From CAVXDY01 sp963721335 (GTDB lineage Bacteria > Actinomycetota > Thermoleophilia > Miltoncostaeales > Miltoncostaeaceae), in contig CAVRIV010000008.1 in assembly GCA_963721335.1 (NCBI GenBank), forward strand, positions 1,178,001 to 1,242,000: DNA of 64,000 nucleotides, read 5' to 3'. Each line of letters begins with the position of its first letter. Within the stretch, counting starts at the first letter, position 1. Under the pieces are notes generated by a model. It was not told the DNA's origin and did not search any database. It saw nothing but the letters and a program-made list of their open reading frames with translations. A program made the translations under genes and the position numbers. This document shows positions 7,580 to 16,232 of the stretch, in pieces.

Positions 7580-9955
7580 GTGAGCGAGTCGACTCCGAGC
7601 TCACGGCAGGGTCCGCCCCGGCTGCCGTACATGCCCGGGGTGGACGGCCTGCGGGCGCTCGCCGTGGCCGCGGTGGTGATCTACCACCTCGGAGCGTCCT
7701 GGCTGCCGGGGGGCTTCCTGGGCGTCGACGTCTTCCTCGTGATCAGCGGCTACCTGATCACCTCGCTGCTGCTGGCCGAGCATCGCCGCAGCGGCCGGAT
7801 CGAGCTCCGCCGCTTCTGGCTGCGCCGCGCGCGCCGCCTGCTGCCCGCGCTCTTCTTCATGATCGTGGTCGTCCTCGCCGTGATGGTGATCGTGCACCCG
7901 GGCGAGGTCGCCCGGCTCCACGGCGCCGTCCTCGCCTCGTTCGCCTATGTCGCGAACTGGTACTTCGCCTTCGCCGACGTCTCGTACTTCGAGCAGTTCG
8001 CGCGGCCGTCGATCTTCCAGCACCTGTGGTCACTGGCGGTGGAGGAGCAGTTCTACCTCCTGTGGCCGCCGGTCATCGCCCTGGGTCTGGTCTGCCTCGG
8101 GCGGCGGTGGCTGCTGGCCGGGGTGGCGGTCCTGCTCGCCGGGTCCACGGCGCTCGCGTGGGTGCTCTGGGAGCCGTTCACCGACCCGTCGCGCATCTAC
8201 TACGGAACCGACACCCGGGCGGGGGGACTCCTCGCGGGGGTCGTCCTGGCCTTCGTGTTCCCGGCCACGCGGCTGGGACCGGCCGTGCGACCGGGGGCCC
8301 GCGCCGTGCTCGACGTCCTCGGGATCGCCGCCCTGGGAGGGCTGGTCTGGCTGATGCTCACCCTCGGCGACCTGGACGAGCGGCTCTATCGCGGCGGCTT
8401 CCTGCTGGTGGGGCTCGCGACCGCGGTCCTGATCGCGGTCGTCGCCCACCCCTCGTCGCGGCTCGGGCGGGCCTTCGGCGTGTCCGCCCTCGTGTGGCTG
8501 GGGGTTCGCAGCTACGGCATCTACCTCTGGCACTGGCCGGTGCTGATGCTCACCCGGGGCGATCAGGACGTCCCGTTCGACGGGCCGGCTCTCGTCGCGC
8601 TGCAGGTGGCGCTGACCGTGGGCGTGGCCGCCCTCTCCTACCACTACGTCGAGCGCCCCTTCCGCCGGCACGGGTTCCGCGGGGTCCGCGTCTCGGTCCG
8701 CCGCTGGAGCCGAAGGACACCCCGGCCGGCTCGCTTCGCCGCGGCCTCCACGGCCGCCGCAGCGGTGGCCGCGCTGGCCGTGGCCGTGGCCGTGCTCCCC
8801 AGCGAGACGCCCTCCATCCCCGGCCTCACGGGCATCGCATCCGCCGCCCGCGGCGGTTCCATCACCGCCACGCCGGAGGCCCTGGGGGTGGCCGATCTTC
8901 CCGACGAGCGGACCGCGTCCGCGGCGAAGCGCGCACCGAAGGTCCTGGCCGTCGGCGACTCGGTGATGCTCGGCGCCTCGGACGCGCTGCGCAAGGTCCT
9001 GCCGCGCGGCTCGGTGGTCGACGCCGCCGTCTCCCGGCAGTTCCCCGAGGGCGCGAGGGCCGTCACCCGGCGCCTCGCCTCGATGAAGCCGCAGGTGGTC
9101 GTCCTCCACATGGGCAACAACGGCTTCGTGCCGTTCGACGGACTCGAGGCGCTGATGAAGCGCCTGCGCGGCACGCCCCGGGTGGTGCTGGTGACGGTGC
9201 GGGTGCCGCTGAAGTGGCAGGACTCGGTCAACGACGCGCTGGAGTACGCCGCCGACCACCACACGAACGCCGTGATCGCCGACTGGCACGCGGTGTCGGG
9301 TGGCTCCGGGCTGCTGGTGGACGGCGTCCACACCACCCCCTCGGGGGCCAGGCTCTACGCGCGCACCATCGCCAAGGCCGCGGGCGTCCCGCCACGAACG
9401 ACGTCGGCGAGCGCGGCCGGCGGCGCGCGTCGCCCGCGGGTGACCGTCATCGGCGACTCGGTTCAGGCCTCGTTCAGCTACGTCCCGAAGGCGGTGCGCC
9501 GGCTCGGGAAGGGCCTGGACCTGCGGATGGACGCGAAGGTGTGCCGGCGCCTCGTGGCGCGGAGCTGCCCGTACCGGGGAGTGACGCCGGCGACGGCGCT
9601 CGAGGTGGCGAGGTCGCTGCGCGACCGGGTCGGACGGGTCGCGATCGTCAACGTGGGCTACAACGACGATCCCCGCGGCTACGACGTGGGCGCGCTGATG
9701 CGCAGGCTGCGAGCGGACGGGGCCGAGTCCGTCGTCTGGGTGACGTTGCGCGAGACGCGGAGCGTCTACGCGGCCACCAACGACGAGATCCGCGCGGCCG
9801 CGCGGCACTGGCCCGCGATGCGGATCGCCGACTGGAATGCCGTGAGCGCCGGACGGCCCTGGTTCGCGGCCGACGGCCTGCACCTGAACGCGAAGGGCGC
9901 GATGGCGCTCTCGGGCCTGCTGCGCACCAACGTGCTCGCCGCGCTGGGAGACTGA
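7580..9955 (+). CDS. Acyltransferase-3 membrane protein with two tandem SGNH domains
   Basis: A 791-residue envelope O-acyltransferase of the OafA type. Residues 15-370 form the ten-helix acyltransferase-3 domain: VDGLRALAVAAVVIYH with catalytic His36, VDVFLVISGYLIT, and SYGIYLWHWP further on. A membrane-proximal linker follows. Two SGNH-hydrolase-like domains come next: the first has GDS with Ser461, GNNG, and Asp581/His584 in DGVH; the second has GDS with Ser627, GYND, and Asp765/His768 in DGLH. The membrane part moves an acyl group across the membrane and the SGNH part transfers it to an extracellular glycan. The usual architecture has one SGNH domain. Start: GTG after GGAAG; an in-frame GTG also exists at 7547. 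Confidence 0.88.
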   Translation: MSESTPSSRQGPPRLPYMPGVDGLRALAVAAVVIYHLGASWLPGGFLGVDVFLVISGYLITSLLLAEHRRSGRIELRRFWLRRARRLLPALFFMIVVVLAVMVIVHPGEVARLHGAVLASFAYVANWYFAFADVSYFEQFARPSIFQHLWSLAVEEQFYLLWPPVIALGLVCLGRRWLLAGVAVLLAGSTALAWVLWEPFTDPSRIYYGTDTRAGGLLAGVVLAFVFPATRLGPAVRPGARAVLDVLGIAALGGLVWLMLTLGDLDERLYRGGFLLVGLATAVLIAVVAHPSSRLGRAFGVSALVWLGVRSYGIYLWHWPVLMLTRGDQDVPFDGPALVALQVALTVGVAALSYHYVERPFRRHGFRGVRVSVRRWSRRTPRPARFAAASTAAAAVAALAVAVAVLPSETPSIPGLTGIASAARGGSITATPEALGVADLPDERTASAAKRAPKVLAVGDSVMLGASDALRKVLPRGSVVDAAVSRQFPEGARAVTRRLASMKPQVVVLHMGNNGFVPFDGLEALMKRLRGTPRVVLVTVRVPLKWQDSVNDALEYAADHHTNAVIADWHAVSGGSGLLVDGVHTTPSGARLYARTIAKAAGVPPRTTSASAAGGARRPRVTVIGDSVQASFSYVPKAVRRLGKGLDLRMDAKVCRRLVARSCPYRGVTPATALEVARSLRDRVGRVAIVNVGYNDDPRGYDVGALMRRLRADGAESVVWVTLRETRSVYAATNDEIRAAARHWPAMRIADWNAVSAGRPWFAADGLHLNAKGAMALSGLLRTNVLAALGD

Positions 9956-9965
9956 GCCCGCGCCC

Positions 9966-10619
9966 TCAGGAGAGGGCGGCGAACGCCTCGGCTTCCTTCG
10001 GTGGCCCGGCCACCACGATGACGTCGCCCTGGTGCAGGACGGTCTCGGGCAGCGCATGGGTGAACGAGCCGCCGCCCGGCTTGATGCACACCACCGAGAC
10101 CCCATGACGGCTGCGGACCTGGGCCTCGGCCAGCGTCTTGCCGACCAGTGGCAATGGGACCACCGTCTCCACCAGGACGAAGTCGTGGTCGAGCTTCACG
10201 TACTCGAGGAGCTGGCCCACGGCGAGGTGGGCGGCCCGCACGCCCATGTCCCGCTCCACGAAGATCACCTTGTGGGCGCCGATCCTCTCGAGGATCTCCG
10301 CGTGGCTCGCGCTCATCGCCTTGGCCACGACCTTCGGCACACCCAGCTCGAGCAGGCCGTAGGTGGCGAGGATGCTGGACTCCAGGCTGTCGCCGATCGC
10401 GACGACGGCCAGCTGCACGTCGGCCGCCCCGATCTCGCGCAGCGCGTCGAGGTTGGTCGCGTCGGCCTCCACCACCCGCGCCAGGTCGTCCATGCACTCG
10501 CGCACCGAGTCGGGGTGGAGGTCGACCCCCGTGACGTCAACGCCGAGCACCTGCAGCTCGCGGGCCAGCGCCGAGCCGAAGCGCCCGAGGCCGATCACGA
10601 GGGCGGTCCCGCTAGCCAA
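9966..10619 (-). CDS. KtrA/TrkA-type potassium channel regulator (RCK)
   Basis: A 217-residue cytoplasmic RCK protein that gates a Ktr/Trk potassium transporter. The N-terminal RCK_N Rossmann domain has GLGRFG (about 10-15) and an acidic residue ending strand two (GVDLHP). A C-terminal RCK_C domain (about 130-217) ends in GDVIVVAGPP. Ligands in this family are NAD(H), ATP/ADP or c-di-AMP; which applies here is not visible. The TTG start overlaps the stop of the upstream transporter gene by eight bases, so the two are one operon and coupled. A GTG a few codons later is possible. Confidence 0.9.
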   Translation of the reverse strand: MASGTALVIGLGRFGSALARELQVLGVDVTGVDLHPDSVRECMDDLARVVEADATNLDALREIGAADVQLAVVAIGDSLESSILATYGLLELGVPKVVAKAMSASHAEILERIGAHKVIFVERDMGVRAAHLAVGQLLEYVKLDHDFVLVETVVPLPLVGKTLAEAQVRSRHGVSVVCIKPGGGSFTHALPETVLHQGDVIVVAGPPKEAEAFAALS

Positions 10620-11982
10620 CGAGCACCCGCTCCTCGGGATAGCGGTAGAGGCGCGGCCGCTCCCGCAGGGCGAGCGCAGCGGCGAGCGTGAGCGGCCCCA
10701 CCCGGCCGAAGAACATGAGCACCATGTCGACGATCTTGCCACCCAGGGACAGCTCGGGCGTGATGCCGGTGCTCAGGCCGGTGGTCGAGAACGCGCTGGT
10801 CGCCTCGAAGAGGCTCTGCTCGAGGGTCCAGGGACCGCTCGCCAGGATGAGCATCGTCCCGCCCAGGACGAGGATGGCCCCCAGCAGCGCGACGACGAAG
10901 GCCTGCCGCACGAGCTGACCCGGGATCTCGCGGCCGAAGCTCTCGAGCGACGGGCGGGTGCGCAGCTCCGACCAGGCGGCCAGCACGAGGATGAAGAAGG
11001 TGGTGACCTTGATCCCACCGCCCGTGCCGCCGGTGCCCGCCCCGATGAACATGAGCGCGTCCACCGAGAGCAGCGTCTCGGAACGCATGTCGGCGGTCAC
11101 GAGCATCTCGAAGCCGCCCGACCGGCTCGACGCCGAGTAGGCCAGGGCGTCGAACGGCCGCTCCCCCACCGGCTGGCCGCCCAGTGTCGCCTCGTTCGTC
11201 CACTCCACCGCCAGGATGAAGAGGGCACCGGCCAGGAGCAGCACCCCGCTGACCCAGAGGGTGACGCGTGTGTGCAGGCTCACGCGCCGACCGGATGAGC
11301 GGCGTGCGCGCAGGTCCGCCCAGACGATGGGGCCGAGGCCGCCGACGGTGAGGACCACGCCCAGCGCCAGGGCCAGGAAGACGCCCCCCGGCGCGTCCAC
11401 GATCGCGCCGTTCCAGAGCGCGAAGCCGGCGTTGTTGAACGCCATGATGGCCTGGAAGAAGCCGCGCCAGACGGCGGAGCCGAACGAGAGCCCGTCGGCC
11501 AGCAGGATGACGGACAGGACCACCGTGGCGATCGCCTCGACGATCACGGTGAAGGCCACCACCGCCACCAGCGTGCGGCGTACGTCGGCACGCTCCACGG
11601 CGGGCGACTCGACCAGAGCGGCCTCGCGGCTGTCGCCGAGGCGACGGCCCACCGCGAGCGTGAGCAGGGCGGCGACGGTCAGGATGCCGAGGCCGCCGAG
11701 CTGGACCAGCACCACGATGACGGTCAGGCCGAAGCCGCTCCAGGTCGCCGGCGTGTCCACGGCGGTCAGCCCGGTGATGCACACCGACGAGAAGGCCGTG
11801 AAGACGGCGTCGCTCACGTTGACGGCGCGCTCGTCCACCGAGGCGGCGGGGAGCAGGAGCAGCAGCGTCCCGACGGCGATCGCCAGCGCGTACCCGCCCA
11901 CCACGACCTGGGTCGCCCGCAGTGCGCCCCCCGAGGGGGAGACCGCGTGCCGTGCGCGCGCGAATCGCGAGTCCGTGGTCAT
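10612..11982 (-). CDS. Ktr/Trk potassium uptake transmembrane subunit
   Basis: A 456-residue membrane protein with the four-repeat M1-P-M2 architecture of KtrB/TrkH. The four selectivity-loop regions can be seen: SSVCITGL (about residues 64-71), MAFNNAGFAL (about 183-192), SASSRSGGFEM (about 287-297) and SAFSTTGLSTG (about 396-406). The intramembrane gating loop is the GAGTGGTGGGIK stretch. It imports K+ (possibly with Na+). It precedes, with overlap, its RCK regulator. A TATGGT hexamer nine bases before the ATG is a plausible -10. The frame is intact. Confidence 0.92.
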   Translation of the reverse strand: MTTDSRFARARHAVSPSGGALRATQVVVGGYALAIAVGTLLLLLPAASVDERAVNVSDAVFTAFSSVCITGLTAVDTPATWSGFGLTVIVVLVQLGGLGILTVAALLTLAVGRRLGDSREAALVESPAVERADVRRTLVAVVAFTVIVEAIATVVLSVILLADGLSFGSAVWRGFFQAIMAFNNAGFALWNGAIVDAPGGVFLALALGVVLTVGGLGPIVWADLRARRSSGRRVSLHTRVTLWVSGVLLLAGALFILAVEWTNEATLGGQPVGERPFDALAYSASSRSGGFEMLVTADMRSETLLSVDALMFIGAGTGGTGGGIKVTTFFILVLAAWSELRTRPSLESFGREIPGQLVRQAFVVALLGAILVLGGTMLILASGPWTLEQSLFEATSAFSTTGLSTGITPELSLGGKIVDMVLMFFGRVGPLTLAAALALRERPRLYRYPEERVLVG

Positions 11983-12065
11983 CGCGGCGGGACCATAGCC
12001 CCGATCGTCCCCGCGGCGAACGCGGGTTGTAGGGTCGGCCGCAGGATTCGACGCCCGGAGGTCCG

Positions 12066-13763
12066 ATGGGTTCTGCTGGCCGCTCCACGGGCCGCGTGGC
12101 GATCGTGGCGGTCGATGACGACGCCGTCACGCTCGATCGCATCCGGCACGAGCTCGAGCGCCGCTACGCGGCGGACTACGACCTCGTGTGCACGGAGTCA
12201 CCCGAGGAGGCCCTGTCGGCCGTCGAGCGCATCGCCGCGGCGGGCGGTGAGGTCGCCCTGGTCCTGGCCGACCAGTGGATGCCGGGGACCACGGGCACCG
12301 AGCTGCTGCAGGAGGCCCGTCGGCGGTTCCCACTCGTCAAGCGCGGCCTGCTCGTGGACTGGGGCGCCTGGGGAGACCCGCAGACCAGGGAGGCCATCCT
12401 GCGGGCGATGGCGCTCGGCCGCATCGACTACTACGTCCTCAAGCCCTCCCGCTCACCCGACGAGCTGTTCCACCGGACCGTGGCCGAGTTCGTCCATGAG
12501 TGGTCGCGTACCCGCGGGGGCGGGCCGCAGGAGGTGACGGTGGTCGGGCCGCTTCGAGACCCGCGGTCGGCCGGCGTGCGCAGCTTCCTGACCCGCAACG
12601 GCATCCCACACTCCTTCCTCGCCGCCGACTCGCCGGAGGGTCGCGAGATGCTCGCGACCGTGGGACACCCGGGCGAGGAGGTGCCGGTCGTCGCCTTCCT
12701 CAACGGCCCCGTCCTGGTGGATCCCGGCCCCCAGGCGATCGCGGCCGCATTCGGCCTGGTCACGGAGCTCGAGCATCACCGGTACGACCTGGCCGTGGTG
12801 GGCGCGGGCCCGGCCGGCCTGGCCGCCGCCGTGTACGGCGCGTCGGAGGGCCTCGAGACCCTGGTGATCGAGCGGGAGGCCCTCGGCGGCCAGGCGGGGA
12901 TGAGCTCGATGATCCGGAACTACCTCGGGTTCGCACGGGGGATCGCGGGCGCCGACCTCGCCATGCGCGCCTATCAGCAGGCATGGGTGTTCGGCGCCAC
13001 CTTCCTCATGACCCACGACGTGGAGGGCCTGGATCGCGAGGGAGGAGACCTGGTGGTCCGGACGGGCGCGGGCGACGAGGTGCGGGCGGAAGCGATGGTC
13101 CTGGCCAGCGGCGTCTCCTACCGCCGGCTCGGCATTCCGGAGCTCGACGCGCTCACCGGGGCCGGGGTCTTCTACGGAGCCTCGGCCTCGGAGGCGCAGG
13201 GGCTCGAGGGCGAGGACGTGTACCTGGTGGGCGGCGGCAACTCCGCCGGCCAGGCCGCCCTCCACCTGGCGCGTCACGCGCGGCAGGTGGTGCTGGTGGT
13301 GCGGGCGCCCACGCTCGAGGCCGGCATGTCCCACTACCTCATCGAGGCGATCGACGCGGCAGCCAACGTCGTGGTGCGCTGCGGCGCCGAGGTGATCGGA
13401 GGGGGCGGCGATGGCCGCCTCGAGTACGTGGTCGTGCGCGACCGGGATTCCGGGCCAGGCGAGCGCGTTCCCGTCGCGGCGCTGTTCGTCCTGATCGGGG
13501 CCGTGCCCCACACCGATTGGCTCCCCCCCACCGTCGCTCGTGATCGCTGGGGGTTCGTGCTCACCGGGCCGGATCTGATCGCCGCGGGAGCCGCCTGGCC
13601 GCTGGAGCGCCCGCCCTTCCCGCTCGAGACCAGCCTGCCCGGGCTGTTCGCCGCCGGGGATGTGCGGCACGGCTCGGTCAAGCGCGTCGCGTCGGCCGTG
13701 GGCGAGGGCGCGATCGCGGTCAAGCAGGTGCACGACCTGCGGGAGCTCGAGCCCCGCCCGTGA
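12066..13763 (+). CDS. Receiver domain fused to thioredoxin-reductase-like FAD protein
   Basis: A 565-residue fusion. Residues 10-130 are a response-regulator receiver with acidic residues Asp17-Asp19, phospho-acceptor Asp69 (VLADQWMPG) and Lys126. A linker of about 90 residues has a thioredoxin-like appearance. From about 240 comes a TrxB-like module: FAD site GAGPAG (246-251), NADPH site VGGGNSAGQA (388-397) and a final FAD motif (LFAAGDVRHG). The redox CxxC expected after the NADPH-domain entry is replaced by GASAS (371-375), so it cannot act as a classical thioredoxin reductase. A strong Shine-Dalgarno (GGAGG) precedes the ATG, and a TAGGGT -10-like hexamer is at 12030-12035. Confidence 0.9.
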   Translation: MGSAGRSTGRVAIVAVDDDAVTLDRIRHELERRYAADYDLVCTESPEEALSAVERIAAAGGEVALVLADQWMPGTTGTELLQEARRRFPLVKRGLLVDWGAWGDPQTREAILRAMALGRIDYYVLKPSRSPDELFHRTVAEFVHEWSRTRGGGPQEVTVVGPLRDPRSAGVRSFLTRNGIPHSFLAADSPEGREMLATVGHPGEEVPVVAFLNGPVLVDPGPQAIAAAFGLVTELEHHRYDLAVVGAGPAGLAAAVYGASEGLETLVIEREALGGQAGMSSMIRNYLGFARGIAGADLAMRAYQQAWVFGATFLMTHDVEGLDREGGDLVVRTGAGDEVRAEAMVLASGVSYRRLGIPELDALTGAGVFYGASASEAQGLEGEDVYLVGGGNSAGQAALHLARHARQVVLVVRAPTLEAGMSHYLIEAIDAAANVVVRCGAEVIGGGGDGRLEYVVVRDRDSGPGERVPVAALFVLIGAVPHTDWLPPTVARDRWGFVLTGPDLIAAGAAWPLERPPFPLETSLPGLFAAGDVRHGSVKRVASAVGEGAIAVKQVHDLRELEPRP

Positions 13764-13772
13764 GCCGGCGGG

Positions 13773-14312
13773 TCATGCGCGCTCGATCGAGAGGATCCAG
13801 GGGCCCTCGGGCGCCGGCAGGTGGTGAACCGAGTAGGAGACGCCCTGCTCGACGCTCTCGTACTGGAGCCGGTCGGCCTGGAAGCGCACCCCGCCCACGA
13901 TCAGGATCCAGACCTCGAGCAGCACCGCCCAGTCGAGCTCCAGCGCGCCCTCGACGTGGAGCAGCTCGGCCGCCTCGATCGCGTCGGCCGAGCGCCGGTT
14001 GCGCCGGGCCAGGAATGTGAGGAGCACGCCGAAGCCCGCGACGATGCCCAGCGTGATGGCGATCGTCCCCGTCCCCGTGCCGGGCGTCGCGCGCCCCACC
14101 AGGACGACGGCGACCGCGGCGGCGGCGCAGGCGAGCACCACCCACACCGTCGCGCGCCTGCCGTGCCGCCGGCGGGCGGCGCCCGTGTTACGGCGCATCG
14201 CCCCCTGGTCCGCGGACAGCTCACCGCGGCGGTTGGCCTCGAGGTCCTCGGCGGTGAAGACGAACGCCTTCCCCAGGCGACGGTCGAATCCCACCCCTCC
14301 AGCCTGGCGCAC
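13773..14312 (-). CDS. Membrane protein of unknown function
   Basis: A 179-residue protein with a basic N-terminal third, two adjacent membrane helices (about residues 52-75 and 82-102) and a C-terminal soluble domain of about 75 residues rich in beta strands. The C-terminal part could be a PH-like fold, but that is only an impression. The GTG start is uncertain; a second GTG seven codons on is possible. It converges on the preceding oxidoreductase gene. Confidence 0.65.
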   Translation of the reverse strand: MRQAGGVGFDRRLGKAFVFTAEDLEANRRGELSADQGAMRRNTGAARRRHGRRATVWVVLACAAAAVAVVLVGRATPGTGTGTIAITLGIVAGFGVLLTFLARRNRRSADAIEAAELLHVEGALELDWAVLLEVWILIVGGVRFQADRLQYESVEQGVSYSVHHLPAPEGPWILSIERA

Positions 14313-14322
14313 TCCCCTGGTC

Positions 14323-14351
14323 TTTGGGTCCTCCCCGATGTGAACTAGGGT
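14323..14351 (+). promoter_or_regulatory. Putative promoter of the cyclase gene
   Basis: TTTGGG (14323-14328), a 17-bp spacer and TAGGGT (14346-14351). Transcription would begin near 14358, leaving a leader of about 23 nt that contains a GGGGGA Shine-Dalgarno before the ATG at 14381. The -35 is weak. Confidence 0.4.
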
Positions 14352-14380
14352 GCCGTCGGCGCCTGCCCCCGGGGGATCTG

Positions 14381-15184
14381 ATGGGCTACTTCATGGACCG
14401 GCACAACCTCGAGGCGGTGACCGCGGCCGACGTCGCGGCGGACCACCTGAGCGACCTCGCGACCCAGGCCAGTCATGGGGTGCGGTTCCTCTCGTACTGG
14501 TTCGACTACGAGCGCAACGCCGCCTTCTGCCTGGTCGAGGCGCCCGATGCGGAGGCGGCCCAGGCGGTGCACCGGGACTCACACGGAGGCGTGGCCAACG
14601 AGATCATCCCCGTCGATCCCGACGAGGTGACGCGTTTCCTCGGCCGCATCGACGATCCCTCCCGGTCGGGGCGCGCCGCCGAGAGCGCCTTCCGGATCAT
14701 CCTCTTCACGGACCTCCAGGGCTCCACGGACCTCGTGCAGCGCCTCGGCGACGAGGGTGCGATGCGGCTCCTGCGGATTCACGACGCCATCATCCGAGAG
14801 GCGCTCGCGCGCCACGCCGGCCGGGAGGTCAAGCACACCGGCGACGGGATCATGGCGTCCCTCGACTCGGTGCAGGGGGCCCTCCAAACCGCCGTGGACA
14901 TCCAGCGGGGCTTCGCCGACTACAACGCCTCGCACGAGCCGGCGCTCAACGTCCGGATCGGGATCAGCGCAGGCGAGCCGGTCGCCGAGGGTGATGACCT
15001 GTTCGGGGCGACGGTGCAGCTGGCGGCCCGTCTCTGCGACTACGCCGCCCCCGGGACGATCGTCGTCGCGGGCGTCGTGCGCGACCTCGCCATGGGCAAG
15101 AGCTTTGCGTTCGGCCCGTCCGGCGAGGCGAGCCTGAAGGGCTTCCCTCAGCCGATCGCGCTGTGCGAGGTCATCTGGTCCTGA
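14381..15184 (+). CDS. DUF4242 - class III adenylate/guanylate cyclase
   Basis: A 267-residue protein with two parts. Residues 1-80 are a DUF4242 ferredoxin-like domain (starting MGYFMDRHN) of the small metal-binding type. Residues 100-265 are a class III nucleotide cyclase: metal-binding Asp in FTDLQGST (about 109-116), the EVKHTGDG block with the second metal Asp, VRIGISAG, and the dimer segment LFGATVQLAARLCDYA. It makes cAMP or cGMP from ATP/GTP; the purine-specifying residues do not settle which. There is no membrane helix. The ATG is supported by GGGGGA six bases upstream. A CRP-like DNA site at 44902-44915 makes cAMP signalling plausible in this genome. Confidence 0.9.
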   Translation: MGYFMDRHNLEAVTAADVAADHLSDLATQASHGVRFLSYWFDYERNAAFCLVEAPDAEAAQAVHRDSHGGVANEIIPVDPDEVTRFLGRIDDPSRSGRAAESAFRIILFTDLQGSTDLVQRLGDEGAMRLLRIHDAIIREALARHAGREVKHTGDGIMASLDSVQGALQTAVDIQRGFADYNASHEPALNVRIGISAGEPVAEGDDLFGATVQLAARLCDYAAPGTIVVAGVVRDLAMGKSFAFGPSGEASLKGFPQPIALCEVIWS

Positions 15185-15304
15185 GGCGCGAGGCCGCCGG
15201 TGGCGCCCGGCCGAATCGCCGGGTCGTCCCGCGGTACGGTGGCATCGCGACGCACCCGCCCGCGGGCGCCGGTGCGCCGGGATCCGATGAAACGGAGATG
15301 CGCG

Positions 15305-15913
15305 ATGCCCTACGAGCTTCCCCCGCTTCCCTACGCCACCGACGCGCTCGAGCCCCACATCGACGAGCAGACGATGGGGCTCCATCACGACAAGCACCAC
15401 CAGACCTACGTTGACAACCTCAACAAGGCGATCGCGGGCACGGAGTGGGACGGCCGGCCCCTGGAGCAGGTGCTCGACAACCTCGATCTCATCGACGCCG
15501 ACAAACGGACGGCCATCCGCAACAACGGCGGCGGCCACGCGAACCACTCCCTGTTCTGGGAGACGATGAGCCCGGACGGCGGCGGCGCGCCGGACGGCGA
15601 CCTCGCCAAGGCGATCGAGGACACCTTCGAGAGCGTCGACGAGCTCAAGCGGCAGATGACGGACGCCGGACTGAAGCGCTTCGGGAGCGGGTGGTCCTGG
15701 CTCGCCCACGACGGAACCGGCCTCGTCGTGCTCTCAACGCCGAACCAGGACTCACCTCTCATGGACGGCCACACGCCGCTTCTCGGAATCGACGTCTGGG
15801 AGCACGCCTACTACCTCCGCTATCAGAACCGGCGCGCCGACTACCTCGAGGCGTTTTGGAACGTCGTCAACTGGCCCCGCGTCGCGCAGCAGCTCGAGCG
15901 GGCCCGCGGCTGA
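15305..15913 (+). CDS. sodA: Superoxide dismutase, Mn type
   Basis: A 202-residue Fe/Mn superoxide dismutase, the normal length. Metal ligands are His in MGLHHDKHH (about residues 26-27), His in GGGHANHSLFW (about 78-81), and Asp/His in DVWEHAYYL (about 162-166). GGGHANHSLFW and the Gln in TPNQDSPL favour manganese. It detoxifies superoxide in the cytoplasm. The ATG at 15305 is chosen because the family begins YELPPLPY; longer upstream starts would add an unrelated tail. A TACGGT hexamer at 15235-15240 is a possible -10, giving a leader of about 58 nt. Confidence 0.95.
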   Translation: MPYELPPLPYATDALEPHIDEQTMGLHHDKHHQTYVDNLNKAIAGTEWDGRPLEQVLDNLDLIDADKRTAIRNNGGGHANHSLFWETMSPDGGGAPDGDLAKAIEDTFESVDELKRQMTDAGLKRFGSGWSWLAHDGTGLVVLSTPNQDSPLMDGHTPLLGIDVWEHAYYLRYQNRRADYLEAFWNVVNWPRVAQQLERARG

Positions 15914-16232
15914 CGCGCGGCCGAGGAGCCCGGCAACCCCGACCCCCTGGACCTGATCGCCTGCCCGGCTCCCGCCCGTCCGCCATCGCCATCGTCGTGC
16001 TCGCCGGCGTCGCCGCGGTGGCGGCGCCGGCCGGCGCCTAGCTTCATCGGCGCCGGCGCGCCGCGCTTCCCGCTGCCCTGCCCGGTGGGGCGGACTCAGG
16101 CCGCGGCCGGCCTCGCCGCTTGCAGCTACCGGGAATCAGGGATTCCGGCCAGCCCCGCCTCGGCCTTCGCTACGCCAATCGGGCCGGAACCCCGGGTGTC
16201 GTCGCCGCTCGGTGCCGGTCGTTCAGGTCGTC
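15914..16232. other. Intergenic stretch, convergent genes
   Basis: About 320 bases between sodA and the convergent repeat-protein gene. The only structure I see is an inverted repeat GGAATC-AGG-GATTCC near 16132-16146. No supported gene, no U-tract terminator. Confidence 0.4.

Noticed and set aside
8030..10105. A 691-residue minus-strand frame and a 693-residue plus frame across the acyltransferase
   Set aside because: Both are shadows of the acyltransferase frame, which shows conserved catalytic motifs throughout.
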